43,056 nucleotides of DNA, taken from assembly GCA_945883805.1 (NCBI GenBank), contig CAMCYE010000015.1:1-43056 (forward strand). The letters are read 5' to 3'. Shown in pieces: positions 26,260 through 35,814 of the stretch. The position numbers and the translations under genes are program-made. The notes below the pieces were generated by a model. It was given only the letters and a program-made list of their open reading frames with translations, did not search any database and was not told the origin of the DNA. How positions within the stretch are numbered: position 1 is the first letter of the stretch; each line of letters begins with the position of its first letter. The stretch is from Victivallis vadensis (GTDB lineage Bacteria; Verrucomicrobiota; Lentisphaeria; Victivallales; GWF2-50-93).

Positions 26260-27330
26260 TCAAGCTGACACATGCACTAAGCCACGCAGTTGGCGTTGCT
26301 TTTCCTGAGCCTTCTGTACAGCCACCGGATTTAGATTTAAAATTCTTATTCCCGCATCAATGGTGCTTGCAAAAACTTTTTCCATATCATTAAGATGAGG
26401 TTGGGATAAATTGAAACCATAATATCCTTCGCCAATCAAATTTAAACTGTTGACAAAATGATCCACTTTGCCGCACGAGTGAATTATTCCTCCATAACGA
26501 TTTAACAGGATTTTATCATAAGGCAAACTGAACCCCTCGTACATCTCAGGAGAAAAATTTACGCATGAATCCAGACTCATGCGAATCTTTCCCCGATGTA
26601 TCCATCCGTAATGGCAATTATAATCCTCCTTGGGTGGCACTAACTGGAAATAATTATCCATAAATCTGATATAAGTACTGGTAATTAATTTGAGAAAATC
26701 ATGCATCAAGTCAGGTTCATCGTAAAATGCCAGGAAGATTTCCGACCCGTAAATCACTTCAGCGATGTCCAATACCCCCTGTCCATCGGGATGGTAGATG
26801 TGACAATATTTTTGCAGCTTGGGATAATCCCGCAGACTGTCAATAAAATATGCCACACAATCAAAGACTTGTTTGCCTTGGCCGGCAAGTATATCCGGCA
26901 CCCCCTGGGCTAGGCAATTTCTCAGCATATTAACTCCGCCGGACAAATGAAACGCTCCGGGGAGAGTATTTAATTTTTTTTCCATCATATGTATTTTACA
27001 CCCAAATAGAGAGGGGATGATATTGCATCCATAATTGGCTCTAATCGCCGGAACAGTGCCAGCAGTGGAACTTATCAGCTGGTTGATTGTTCCGATTTGA
27101 CTGAGAAGCATAGCTTCAAACGTCGAGTCATTGATGGCATCATTGATCATAATGGCTGGATACTCTAAGTTTCCTGGGGCAACTGGACTACGCTTGGGTA
27201 AAAACACCTGACCAGCAACTTCGTCAGATGAAAAACTCCGCCACTGGGTCAGCAGATCGGCTTCAACTGTAGGATCAATCCGGTTTTCCAAATCGTCTAA
27301 ATAGCGCTTCACGTCAAACTCTTTATTCAT
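26260..27330 (-). CDS. URO-D-like protein
   Basis: A 356-aa URO-D/MtaA superfamily protein. GGIIHSCGKVDHFV has the H-x-C-G metal motif, as in the paralogue at 2830 and unlike the one at 6969. PAIMINDAINDSTFEAM and NYGCNIIPSLFGCKI fit the barrel start. ATG 27330 is preceded by AAAGGT. It is the last intact gene on the minus strand below the transposase scar and convergent with GH4 (36-bp gap, no clear terminator). It was probably the downstream member of the amidohydrolase operon before the rearrangement. The substrate is unknown. Confidence 0.78.
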   Translation of the reverse strand: MNKEFDVKRYLDDLENRIDPTVEADLLTQWRSFSSDEVAGQVFLPKRSPVAPGNLEYPAIMINDAINDSTFEAMLLSQIGTINQLISSTAGTVPAIRANYGCNIIPSLFGCKIHMMEKKLNTLPGAFHLSGGVNMLRNCLAQGVPDILAGQGKQVFDCVAYFIDSLRDYPKLQKYCHIYHPDGQGVLDIAEVIYGSEIFLAFYDEPDLMHDFLKLITSTYIRFMDNYFQLVPPKEDYNCHYGWIHRGKIRMSLDSCVNFSPEMYEGFSLPYDKILLNRYGGIIHSCGKVDHFVNSLNLIGEGYYGFNLSQPHLNDMEKVFASTIDAGIRILNLNPVAVQKAQEKQRQLRGLVHVSA

Positions 27331-27342
27331 TCCAATAACCTT

Positions 27343-27678
27343 TCATATATTTTGTATTAAATGATCATCTTTGGCAACCGGAATTTGCCCGGCAGTTGCA
27401 AACTCGCAACAGGGGAACAGCTTGGCGGCGTTGCGGTACAGGATTTTTTCCTTGTCCTCGTCGCTGATATTGGCGAACAACACCTTGCAGAGCTGATGTG
27501 CCATGGAAAACAGAGGGGCATCAGCACCCCAGACAATGCGGTCTGCTCCGGCTACTTCGACAAATTGTCTGATAATATTCACATACTCACGTGAATAGGT
27601 CAGGTCAATGTAGAGATTAGGTGCTGCTTTTATGGCATCCAGATATGGAGTGTACTTCCCATCGGTTCCCGAATGCGC
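27343..27678 (-). pseudogene. C-terminal fragment of a duplicated amidohydrolase
   Basis: The frame [20 protein letters not shown], continuing through [20 protein letters not shown] to LFPCC and a divergent tail, copies the C-terminal 90 residues of the amidohydrolase at 29034-29804. DNA 27407-27678 matches 29038-29309 at about 95 percent (13 differences counted by eye in 272 bp). Its 5' two-thirds, including the metal-binding HxH, are gone, and the fragment is fused directly to the transposase remnant. Confidence 0.8.
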
Positions 27679-28045
27679 GCCATGTCATCTTGTTCCCGTT
27701 GCTGTCATATTTCGCCCCATAATCACACGGCTTGGGCAGGTCAGCCAGGTTCTCCTTCAGGCTCCGGGAGGTCTGGACTTCAAGCCTCCTCAGTTCAACA
27801 GGTTTTTCCTCTCCTTTCTTCGCTCTTCCTTTCTTGCAGGCCTCCTTTTGAGGCTTCTCTTTTTTTATGGCCTTTTCCCTTGCATCTATCGCTGTCGAGT
27901 CTCTGCTTATGTGCCCGACAAGTTTTCCACCAAGATATTTTTTTACTATTCCCTCGTGTATCTTCTGCGAAAGTTCACTTTTCGCGAACTCATCAAACGC
28001 CCTCGAAAATGTCGGCTCGGAGGGAACATCGCACTCCCTAAGCAC
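27679..28045 (-). pseudogene. Truncated DDE-type transposase
   Basis: About 122 codons from a GTG at 28045. EPTFSRAFDEFAKSELSQKI, VGHISRDSTAIDAREKA (with the first Asp of a DDE active site) and a Lys-rich linker, then LEVQTSRSLKENLADLPKPC and NKMTWRA, resemble N-terminal halves of IS5/IS1182-like transposases found in this group of bacteria. The frame then crosses into the amidohydrolase fragment at a GCGC shared by both sides. The second and third acidic residues are absent, so it is dead. The upstream segment 28058-28126 recurs at 16434-16500. Confidence 0.65.
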
Positions 28046-28057
28046 TCTCCCTCGGGT

Positions 28058-28126
28058 TTGTGTTTGCTATCTTTTTTACGCAAAATTAAAATAGCACGGA
28101 ATTCTTTCAGCTCTTTATATCATTTT
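28058..28126 (-). repeat. Short dispersed repeat, copy B
   Basis: This partner of 16434-16500 lies just upstream of the transposase GTG. It is likely the left end or leader of the insertion sequence. The remaining gap to 28186 holds nothing else I recognise. Confidence 0.5.
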
Positions 28127-28186
28127 CGCAATTTTGAAATTACCTCAAATAAATTATTGAAATAAAAGACCCGTTTGGTTTCCGGG

Positions 28187-28951
28187 TCAGTCGACGAGCA
28201 TATCTCCCTGTCCATGATCAAAGAACCAATACCATCTTCCGGTTTCGCGGCCGAGAATTCCGGCGAACGGCGCACTCGGCGCATATATTTCATTAAAATA
28301 CTGTACAGGTTCCGAATGGCCGTCAAGTTTAAGAACTATTCCGGTTTTTGCAGAACTATGTATTACCGGGAAATTAGATATATAGCTGGCCTTGAAGGCG
28401 GCGGCATCCTTGTTGCCACAAAAGATGATGGGGGCTTTACTCTCGCCCTGGGGGATGTTGATAAGTCGCCGCGTACCATCAGTAGCCACGCCCTCCGCCA
28501 TCATGGTATTCCAGGAATAACTGGTTCTCGAACCATTTGGATTATGAAATACAGTAGCACTAGGACAGCGGAATGTGTCCGACATATTCTTTGAATAACT
28601 ATTTGGGACCTGATTATTTTCAGCGAGTGTCCTGTACCAAGGCCAATAGCGTTCGTCAGGAGTTCCACTGCCAAGATCCACATAGCTTTTAAAAACAAAC
28701 TGATTATAATCGTTCATGTAATTATGCACCATGAGTCCCATTTGCTTCAAGTTGTTTATGCATACGGCAGTTTTCGCCATGTCCTTGGCATTCTTGAGAG
28801 CCGGAAGAAGCATGGCCGCCAAAATTGTGATAATCGCAATGACGACAAGGAGCTCTATAATCGTGAACTCGTTGCGCATCAATGAGTTACGATATTTAGA
28901 CTGTTTTTTCTCGCAAGCCATTTCTTTATGTTCGGATGAAGAGTTATTCAT
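28187..28951 (-). CDS. Type II secretion-like pseudopilin
   Basis: A 254-aa protein. The leader [20 protein letters not shown] runs on to RNE, followed by [20 protein letters not shown] and [20 protein letters not shown], the prepilin helix and its usual continuation. [16 protein letters not shown] replaces the FLDGHV motif of the other pseudopilin. I start it at ATG 28951 because AAAGGGGG lies upstream; the longer frame extends back into the amidohydrolase. It lies downstream of the two amidohydrolases on the same strand (82-bp gap) and may share their transcript. Confidence 0.88.
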   Translation of the reverse strand: MNNSSSEHKEMACEKKQSKYRNSLMRNEFTIIELLVVIAIITILAAMLLPALKNAKDMAKTAVCINNLKQMGLMVHNYMNDYNQFVFKSYVDLGSGTPDERYWPWYRTLAENNQVPNSYSKNMSDTFRCPSATVFHNPNGSRTSYSWNTMMAEGVATDGTRRLINIPQGESKAPIIFCGNKDAAAFKASYISNFPVIHSSAKTGIVLKLDGHSEPVQYFNEIYAPSAPFAGILGRETGRWYWFFDHGQGDMLVD

Positions 28952-29033
28952 TTGTTCAAATCCCCCTTTCCTGCTTTTCGTTTCGCTTTGATCATAACAC
29001 CTTTGAATCAAAATAAACCAGTAAACAGTAACT

Positions 29034-29804
29034 CTAACAACAGGGGAACAGCTTGGCGGCGTTGCGGTACAGGATTTTTTCCTTGTCCTCATCGCTGATA
29101 TTGGCGAACAACACCTTGCAGAGTTGCTGCGCCATGGAAAAGAGAGGGGCGTCGGCACCCCATACAATACGGTCTGCTCCGGCTACTTCGACAAAGTGCC
29201 TGATAATATTCATATACTCACGTGAATAGGTCAGGTCAATGTAGAGATTAGGTGCTGCTTTTATGGCGTCCAGATATGGAGTGTACTTCCCATCGGTTCC
29301 CGAATGCGCCATGAGGAATGCAAGTTCCGGATGCCGCATGGCCGGCCCTTCGAGTCCACCTGCTCCGCCCCAAGTATGCGCCAAAATCGGCAGGCGATGT
29401 TTCTCGGCAAAAGTCCAGACCGGCTCGAACAGTGGATCATTGTAATTCACCCCGACCTGATACACTTTGATGCCACGAAAACAACCTGTCTCGTAACAGC
29501 GTTCCAATTCTGGAAGCATCTCATCTGAATAGTTTGCATTGACGTGAATATAACCGATGAAACGCTTTGGATACCGTCGGACAATTTCGGCCACCTCCGC
29601 GTTACCACGGGAAATATCCCCGACGAGTGCGGTCATGCTGCTGACAGCAGCCATGCGGATTCCCAGGCGATCCATTTCCCCAACCTGTTCCTCAAGTGAA
29701 ACCATGTCGTACGTTGACCACTTGCCAACGTGTGAATGTACGTCGAATACCGGAATGTCCAATGTCTGTCCTCGACGTGCATAATCTAACAGTTTATCTT
29801 TCAC
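29034..29804 (-). CDS. Amidohydrolase family protein (PF04909-like), metal site intact
   Basis: A 256-aa TIM-barrel amidohydrolase. [12 protein letters not shown] supplies the H23-x-H25 metal pair, [12 protein letters not shown] and [14 protein letters not shown] further His, and [11 protein letters not shown] the catalytic Asp. Members hydrolyse lactones or amides or decarboxylate small acids. Its start overlaps the end of the upstream amidohydrolase by 4 bp (ATGA), so translation is coupled. A 95-percent-identical partial copy of its 3' part lies at 27407-27678. Confidence 0.85.
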   Translation of the reverse strand: MKDKLLDYARRGQTLDIPVFDVHSHVGKWSTYDMVSLEEQVGEMDRLGIRMAAVSSMTALVGDISRGNAEVAEIVRRYPKRFIGYIHVNANYSDEMLPELERCYETGCFRGIKVYQVGVNYNDPLFEPVWTFAEKHRLPILAHTWGGAGGLEGPAMRHPELAFLMAHSGTDGKYTPYLDAIKAAPNLYIDLTYSREYMNIIRHFVEVAGADRIVWGADAPLFSMAQQLCKVLFANISDEDKEKILYRNAAKLFPCC

Positions 29805-30559
29805 AGTTGCACCTCCGCCATCAGTCGTTCAATATTGCCACCAAGGATCTGCGCCTTATCCGTATCTGGGATTTCAGCATACATGACGTGTCCGATGAGT
29901 CCGCCAGGACCAAAATGCGGAAGCCCCGATCCGAAAATCAGCCGGTCTGATCCGAAATGACGGACAAATCGCTGTGGCCCCAAGGGCGGAATATAAGCTG
30001 GTCCGCAACAGACATGAAGCAGGGCATGTCGGCGCAACAGTGGATAAAGCCAGTTGTCCGAATTATAAGCCAAATTTGTAAGAACCAATATCAGGCTTGG
30101 AAAGTCATGACAGATTTCGTTGACCCTGTTGGGGTCGGTGGCCTCTATAGACAAGAACAGAGGGATCCGATAACTACTGCAGAACTCAAATATCGGTCCT
30201 GTAGTCCAATGCCACATGCCCGTTACCTGGCGGTTATTCTGAGGACAGAGCCAAGCAGCGCGGGCATTGCAGGCACGCATTTCGGGCAGGTAATCTTCGA
30301 CCTTGCGGCTGTCGTCATAGGGGCGGTTCGTAATAACAAAAGCCGGAATAAAACGCGGATATTGTCGGGCAATATCCGCCGTGCATGCATTGGAGTCAAC
30401 GGATTCGTTCATGGTATGCGCCGCCAGATTACTGAAAGCGAGAGCCGAGTCAATTCCGCAGTGATCCATGATCTCCAGAGTTTCCGTCGGATCACTGGGT
30501 TGAATTTTGTCCCGGTACATCCATGGCCCCGTACCGCAATAAGCATCTATTATTTTCAT
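29801..30559 (-). CDS. Amidohydrolase paralogue without the metal-binding His pair
   Basis: A 252-aa protein with the same fold and length as its downstream neighbour ([15 protein letters not shown] there, IARQYPRFIPAFVITNRPY here). The first strand reads IIDAYCGTGPW instead of DxHxH, the middle His is lost (LVLTNLAYN), and the final Asp region reads LIFGSGLPHF. It is therefore probably not catalytic and may form a mixed dimer with the intact partner. ATG 30559 lacks a strong ribosome site. It follows the DegT aminotransferase by 37 bp. Confidence 0.75.
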   Translation of the reverse strand: MKIIDAYCGTGPWMYRDKIQPSDPTETLEIMDHCGIDSALAFSNLAAHTMNESVDSNACTADIARQYPRFIPAFVITNRPYDDSRKVEDYLPEMRACNARAAWLCPQNNRQVTGMWHWTTGPIFEFCSSYRIPLFLSIEATDPNRVNEICHDFPSLILVLTNLAYNSDNWLYPLLRRHALLHVCCGPAYIPPLGPQRFVRHFGSDRLIFGSGLPHFGPGGLIGHVMYAEIPDTDKAQILGGNIERLMAEVQL

Positions 30560-30596
30560 GGCAAGCTGTTATCCTCTCACTATTAAAAATGCGAAT

Positions 30597-31844
30597 TCAA
30601 ACTGCATAGGCGCTCAGCACCTTACGGAACGCATCGGCTACTTCTTCCATATCTTGCTCGGTATGGAATGAATTGAATGTGACCATGATGCCGCGCTCTA
30701 GCGTCTGTTTATGAACAGGGGTCTGGGCGTGGCTATATGTGTATGAACGTCCGTCCGGTTGGACGAACGGATACATGGCCTTGTCACCGGTTAGCCAAGG
30801 GCGGACAATCCGTTTTTGGAAAAGAGGCTTGCCGATCAGGTCATACTTTCCGTAGTTGGTTCCGGAAAAGCCTTCCGCGACCAGGGCTTTGACAATTTCA
30901 TCGCGGCTCACGCTGAAACGGTCTGGCTCAATATAGATCACCGTCCACCAGTATGTGCAGTATGCGTCAGGGACAGGTTTGACCATTTGCGCACCTGGAA
31001 TATTTTCCACTAACATTCGCAGGAGTTCTCCAAGGACATGCTGGCGACTGGTGATGGCATCCACTACCTCTAGCTGAGCGCAGGCTACCGCTCCCTGCAA
31101 TTCGCTCATGCGGTAATTAATCCCGTGATGCGCCTGCGCCTGCTCTCTGCCGAAAAAGCGGTCATAGTGCTTATCGGCATAATTGTGGACGCGGCGGCAG
31201 AGCGCCTCATCCGACAATACCACGAAGCCGCCATCACCAGTGGAAATATGCTTGAAGTCATTGGTCGAGAAACATCCAGCCGTACCGAAGGAACCTACTT
31301 GCCGACCATGCAGTTTCGTGCCCCAGGATTGGGCGCAGTCCTCCACCACGGCGATTCCCTTTGGCCGGCACAACTCGACTATTTCATCCACCGGAGCAGG
31401 ATTTCCGGCCAAGTGAATAACTTCCACTGCCCGCGTGCGGTCAGTAATCCGAGCGGCCACGCTTGCCGCCGTCGGCTGGAGTGTCCAATCAACATCACAG
31501 AAAATCGGCACTGCACCTTCCTCGATTATCCCTAGAATCGAGCCGCTATCTGTGTTAGGGGTGACAATAACCTCGTCGCCCGGCCCTATCCCAGCCGCAA
31601 TGAGCCCAAGATGGATGGCAGCACTGCCGCTGGAACAAGCAACGGCATAAGGCCGACCGGTATAAGCCTTCATCATATCACAGGCCTGACGGACAAATCG
31701 GCCATTCCCATAAAAAAGAGTATTCTGCGCCAAGGCTTCCTGGAGATATTTCAGTTCATTACCAGCAAAACGATTGCCGCTTCCAAAAGGAACAGTTTTA
31801 GCTTTGGAACCGCCGTTGATCGCAAGTTCATTCAGATTATCCAT
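30597..31844 (-). CDS. DegT/DnrJ/EryC1-family PLP aminotransferase
   Basis: A 415-aa sugar aminotransferase-type enzyme: LAINGGSKAKT at the start, CSSGSAAIHLGLIAAGIGPGDEV for cofactor phosphate binding, VVEDCAQSWGT, and CFSTNDFKHISTGDGG with the PLP lysine. It would transfer an amino group to or from a keto-sugar; with Gfo/Idh in the regulon a catabolic or salvage role is possible. I start it at ATG 31844, behind AAGG 6 bases away. A longer frame to 31901 would run through the promoter and operator. It is followed by the two amidohydrolases. Confidence 0.88.
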   Translation of the reverse strand: MDNLNELAINGGSKAKTVPFGSGNRFAGNELKYLQEALAQNTLFYGNGRFVRQACDMMKAYTGRPYAVACSSGSAAIHLGLIAAGIGPGDEVIVTPNTDSGSILGIIEEGAVPIFCDVDWTLQPTAASVAARITDRTRAVEVIHLAGNPAPVDEIVELCRPKGIAVVEDCAQSWGTKLHGRQVGSFGTAGCFSTNDFKHISTGDGGFVVLSDEALCRRVHNYADKHYDRFFGREQAQAHHGINYRMSELQGAVACAQLEVVDAITSRQHVLGELLRMLVENIPGAQMVKPVPDAYCTYWWTVIYIEPDRFSVSRDEIVKALVAEGFSGTNYGKYDLIGKPLFQKRIVRPWLTGDKAMYPFVQPDGRSYTYSHAQTPVHKQTLERGIMVTFNSFHTEQDMEEVADAFRKVLSAYAV

Positions 31845-31862
31845 GTCAATCCTTATATCACG

Positions 31863-31905
31863 TTGTATTGTATTTGTATTGTAATACAAAAATACAGACA
31901 TTCAA
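31863..31905 (-). promoter_or_regulatory. Promoter and GntR-type operator, site 3
   Basis: TTGTATTGTATT (31863-31874) is followed by the perfect inverted repeat TTGTATT-GT-AATACAA (31874-31889). On the minus strand, TTGAAT (31900-31905) and TACAAT (31878-31883), 16 bp apart, form a promoter buried in the operator. It is an internal promoter for the aminotransferase-amidohydrolase operon. Confidence 0.65.
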
Positions 31906-31936
31906 GTTGAATTAATGAAAAAAGAGAAAAATTGGC

Positions 31937-34600
31937 TTACTTTGTGGAATATTTCAGGCGGATCGTAATAATTTCCTTGGGAGCGACCCGCAGTCGGATT
32001 TTCCCCTGACGTATTGAGATGGCGGTGCCTCTGGATTCGTCCATTCTTACCTTCCACACCGATTCCGGCTTCGGTAAAACCGTGATGACTGCGTTCTGTG
32101 GGAATTCAAGCGTATTGTTGAAACGGAAAATCAAACCGTCGCCGTCTTCAGCAAGTTTCAGCGCAGATGCGATCAAAGTTGTCGGTGCGAGCTCAAGACT
32201 GAACCGGCAGGTGCGTGGCTCCCTGTACAGCCTTGCCCGCGGTGGCATATTGTAGCCCATGGCATCCGGAAGCCAAGATTCCAGCTTCGAGCCATGGAAC
32301 AATAGTCCGTACTCGCAGTGACGAATGCCAAGTTCGTTACTGGTTTCCGCAGGGAATTCACGCATCGGGTAATCACCGGAATTCCATCCCCATATTATGT
32401 TTGAGCTGCGTAGCAGTGTGAGTGTGGCGTCACCGTTTTCTGTGAAGGTATATTCCGGCAAACCCCGGTTAAGTAAGGTTATGCCATGATGGCCGTCAGT
32501 AAAGGATGCGAAATGCTGACAGCAGTACCGGTTGATGGTAGTGCTCACATGGCTGTTGCGGGATACGTGTTCCCCCAGGTTCGGTAACGGGTCACGCCGG
32601 GTGAGGTCGAATGGGGTATGCGCCAAATGCTGCGATTTTAGAAAACCGGTGGGAAAGCGCACTCGCCAGCAGCAATTACGCGCCCGGTTATCTATGGTCG
32701 TCCGCATATACAGAGTCGGATCTCCTCTTTTTAGGGTGAAGCGGATCGTCACCGGACATTCAACTTGTTCACTAAGCGGGCGGAAATCATGGTCTATCCC
32801 GGCAGGAAGACGAACCGTGCCGGTCACCTCCAGAATTGCTCCAGAAATATGGTTTTCGCTAAACGACATTCGCTGCGGCGAAAGGAAGTAACTGGCGTTT
32901 GACTGCAAATGTCGATAGGAGTAAAGATTTCCGGCATCCTGCTGGACTTCGAGGATATGCAGATTGGCGTACTCGATGCCGAAATCCTTATGTGTGACCG
33001 AAACCGTGCCATTGGCTGAAACAGTGACACGCAGATGTTCGTTTTCAAGAGTGTCTGGCGCATGTCCGATTCGGGCGGAAATGCGCGATGCGGTCGATTC
33101 ATCCGCCTTTACCGCATCCATCAGGTTATCCGCCGGATTATCGCGATGCGCTACCGTGAGCTGAAAATCTGTAATCGCCAGCGGTGCCAGTGGGACCGGA
33201 CCGAATTCAATGGTAAGTCGTTTGCAACACCGGTTTTTCGGAATCATGAAATTCGAACGTTGCGGCCAGACAATCGGCAAAACATCCTGTTCAAGGATCG
33301 TTGCCTGATACACAGACGAACCGTTCCTGAAGAATACGCCTTCAACGGTTTCAATCTCAGGGGCAAGGAAAATGGTGGTGCGGACTACTCTACAACGCTG
33401 TAACGGCAACGGATTAAAAACACTGATTACTTTGGCAGTATCAGGAAACTGATAGTCATACACTTCCCCGGCGATCCTGTCCCAGGCGGCGTTCACGAGG
33501 TGATTGGCCATTTCGCCGGAACGTTTCAGGCGGACAGTCATGTCTTCCGCCACCCTATCGGCGTGGCAACCGGTGATGGAATCGTGGGGATGGCAGCGGA
33601 TCAGATATTTCCAGGCCCGTTTCAGATCAAGAGTCGGATAAGCGGAGGCAGAGCGCCCATCTAGCCAGGCCATGCATGATAGAGGCTCGGCATAGGCGGC
33701 GATTTCAGTTTCCGCAAAGCGGTTCAGTTTCTTCAATTCAAGTCGGGCAGAAAACGTGCCGTCAAGATGTGGTGCATGCAAGAGCTCTCCCTTGAGCGTG
33801 TAGCGAACCTTTTCCCATGGCATCGCAGCAATCAACTCTTCCAGACTGGAATGAAATACCCGGATTTCCGGATCGTTCTTTTCCAACATAGCAATCATCC
33901 CAGCAATGTCCGGATTCGGCAATGCGTGGTCAATTCCATTCATCATCAGTACTATCCCGAAACCGGCCCGTTTCTTCAATTCCGCCAAAACCGTGAATGG
34001 TCTACTGAACGATTCCGGCTCCGTCACATTCATGCCGGCACCAGAGGAATAGCCGCGGACGAGAAGGACGGCCTTGAGCCTAGTTCCGTCAGCTCCTTCC
34101 CAGATGGCCTCAGTAGGGGTGTCATCGCGCACCTGATATCCCCGCCACATGACGGCATTGTCCAGCCCGAAGCCGGCCAGTATCTGCGGGGTCTGCGCGA
34201 CATGGCCGAAATTATCCGGCAAGTAGCCAATGTCCGCTCTACCACCGGTGGCACGGACAGTTTCCATACCCAGAATCAGGTTGCGGACCTGGGATTCTCC
34301 GGATACTAGTTGTTCATCGTGAAGAACATAAAAAGGCCCGAAGCGCAGGCGGCCGGCACGGATCTGCCGATAAATAAATTCGCGGTCTTCAGGGCGCGCT
34401 TCTAGGTAATCGTCCAGTGGCACCGTCTGCCCATCAAAATGAAAAGTGTTATATTCCGGATCCTGAGTCAAGATTTGTTTCAGCCGCTCGAACACGTCTA
34501 TCAGGCGAAACCGATAAATCTCCACTGGCTGGTACCATTCGCGATCCCAATGGGTGTGCGTGACCAGATGCACCGCGATCTGCTTGGACTGTTTTTTCAT
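31937..34600 (-). CDS. GH38 alpha-mannosidase
   Basis: An 887-aa family-38 glycoside hydrolase, normal length. HLVTHTHWDREWYQP carries the zinc-binding HxHWD (H15-D19 region), and IGYLPDNFGHVAQ holds the nucleophile Asp129. A later RCHPHDSITGCHAD supplies further zinc-site His/Asp. The C-terminal half is beta-sandwich, as expected. No signal peptide, so it works on imported mannosides in the cytoplasm. It overlaps the end of the GntR gene by 4 bp (ATGA), so enzyme and regulator are translationally coupled. This is the strongest clue that the locus handles mannose-containing glycans. Confidence 0.93.
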   Translation of the reverse strand: MKKQSKQIAVHLVTHTHWDREWYQPVEIYRFRLIDVFERLKQILTQDPEYNTFHFDGQTVPLDDYLEARPEDREFIYRQIRAGRLRFGPFYVLHDEQLVSGESQVRNLILGMETVRATGGRADIGYLPDNFGHVAQTPQILAGFGLDNAVMWRGYQVRDDTPTEAIWEGADGTRLKAVLLVRGYSSGAGMNVTEPESFSRPFTVLAELKKRAGFGIVLMMNGIDHALPNPDIAGMIAMLEKNDPEIRVFHSSLEELIAAMPWEKVRYTLKGELLHAPHLDGTFSARLELKKLNRFAETEIAAYAEPLSCMAWLDGRSASAYPTLDLKRAWKYLIRCHPHDSITGCHADRVAEDMTVRLKRSGEMANHLVNAAWDRIAGEVYDYQFPDTAKVISVFNPLPLQRCRVVRTTIFLAPEIETVEGVFFRNGSSVYQATILEQDVLPIVWPQRSNFMIPKNRCCKRLTIEFGPVPLAPLAITDFQLTVAHRDNPADNLMDAVKADESTASRISARIGHAPDTLENEHLRVTVSANGTVSVTHKDFGIEYANLHILEVQQDAGNLYSYRHLQSNASYFLSPQRMSFSENHISGAILEVTGTVRLPAGIDHDFRPLSEQVECPVTIRFTLKRGDPTLYMRTTIDNRARNCCWRVRFPTGFLKSQHLAHTPFDLTRRDPLPNLGEHVSRNSHVSTTINRYCCQHFASFTDGHHGITLLNRGLPEYTFTENGDATLTLLRSSNIIWGWNSGDYPMREFPAETSNELGIRHCEYGLLFHGSKLESWLPDAMGYNMPPRARLYREPRTCRFSLELAPTTLIASALKLAEDGDGLIFRFNNTLEFPQNAVITVLPKPESVWKVRMDESRGTAISIRQGKIRLRVAPKEIITIRLKYSTK

Positions 34601-35727
34601 GAATTTATTTTCTCTGAACGGAATTTTTTCAATAGGCCGCCTCCCGACTCGGCGAAGTATGCCTGAATCTGGGGATCGATTATCAGCTCCGCAAGGAGAG
34701 GCAGTTCCTCCTGCATCGGCTCGAAGCGGATTTTAGCCAGAAGGACAGCCAATGCGCGTTCAGCCATACAAGTGGTCGGCTGGCGTACCGCGATAACTGG
34801 AATCTGGATATACTCCGTATAATTGTCCTCGAGAACCGAAACCACCAGCAGATCTTCGGGAACACGGAGCCCGGATGAAGAAATGGCCCTTTCAAGGAAA
34901 TAAACGAAGGGGGGGTAAGTGACAATGATCGCGTCCGGCCGGCTATTCAGAAGCGCCACAACCTCCTTCTCCTTGCGTTCATAGGATCCTCCAAGATGCT
35001 GGAGCGAAAGTTCAGCAGTGCCGTTAAGGCGGTTAAACGCAGCCCGGATGCCATTAAAAGTTTCAATATCCTCGAGAGATTCGAAATATGGGATGCAGGC
35101 AATTCTCCGGACTCCCCGGTCAAGCAGAAGGTCGGTCGCCGCCAACATGGCGGCATAGGAACTGAAACCAAGCCCAGGACGTCCGCAGCCAAACCAAGGA
35201 CTGGCAATCTGAACGTGGGGACAGCAGAGGCTGGCGCGCAGTTCCAACTCCAAATTTGGATTTACCATGCATTTGATGTGGTCGAAGGCCGGGCGGATGA
35301 TCAATCCGGAAAACTCTTCACCCAGATTGCGGATCAATTCCGATTCCTTCTCTAGGGAGTACCTGCTTTCAAAAACGGTGATTGTCCCAGCGTTGCCAAG
35401 CCTCGACTCCAGAACTTGTATCAGACGTCGCCCGAACTGACTCGAAGCAACCGGAAGCACAAGCGCGATCCGCAAAGGCTCCTTCATTGCGAGCGCTTTT
35501 TTTCCATTGCCTGACAACAATCTCCGGCGTGGCTCACGGATCACCAGTCCGCGCTGTTCCAGATTATCCAGCACTCGCGTAACAGTAATCTGGCTTACCC
35601 GGAACTCCTTCATCAATGCGCGGACAGTAGGCAGAGGCGTATCAGGCGGGAGCCCGGCAAGCAAAACTTCCAAGCGTTGTTGCAATTGCTCATACTTATA
35701 GTTTGAAACAGGCTTCCTGGGGGACAT
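34597..35727 (-). CDS. GntR-family repressor with LacI-type ligand-binding domain
   Basis: A 376-aa regulator. The N-terminal 75 residues are a GntR winged helix: LPTVRALMKEFRVSQITVTR, then VLDNLEQRGLVIREP. The rest (85-370) is a periplasmic-binding-protein-like effector domain as in AraR and LacI (LRIALVLPV, then RRIACIPYFES, RPDAIIVTYPP and IPVIAVRQPT). I start it at ATG 35727, which has AGGAGG 7 bases upstream; the longer frame from 35769 contains that ribosome site. It carries motif site 4 in its own upstream region. Together with the AraR-like TTGTA/TACAA half-sites, this makes it the likely binder of all five operators. The effector is probably a sugar. Confidence 0.92.
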   Translation of the reverse strand: MSPRKPVSNYKYEQLQQRLEVLLAGLPPDTPLPTVRALMKEFRVSQITVTRVLDNLEQRGLVIREPRRRLLSGNGKKALAMKEPLRIALVLPVASSQFGRRLIQVLESRLGNAGTITVFESRYSLEKESELIRNLGEEFSGLIIRPAFDHIKCMVNPNLELELRASLCCPHVQIASPWFGCGRPGLGFSSYAAMLAATDLLLDRGVRRIACIPYFESLEDIETFNGIRAAFNRLNGTAELSLQHLGGSYERKEKEVVALLNSRPDAIIVTYPPFVYFLERAISSSGLRVPEDLLVVSVLEDNYTEYIQIPVIAVRQPTTCMAERALAVLLAKIRFEPMQEELPLLAELIIDPQIQAYFAESGGGLLKKFRSEKINS

Positions 35728-35814
35728 GATAAAACCTCCTGAAATATATGGTGCCGAGTCTGCCAGCAATCGAATATTGAATTATTGAACGAAATGGAAA
35801 TACACTATTAAAAT

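Noticed and set aside
27617..28045. Intact transposase ORF
   Set aside because: It lacks the second half of the DDE domain, and its C-terminal codons are out-of-frame amidohydrolase sequence.
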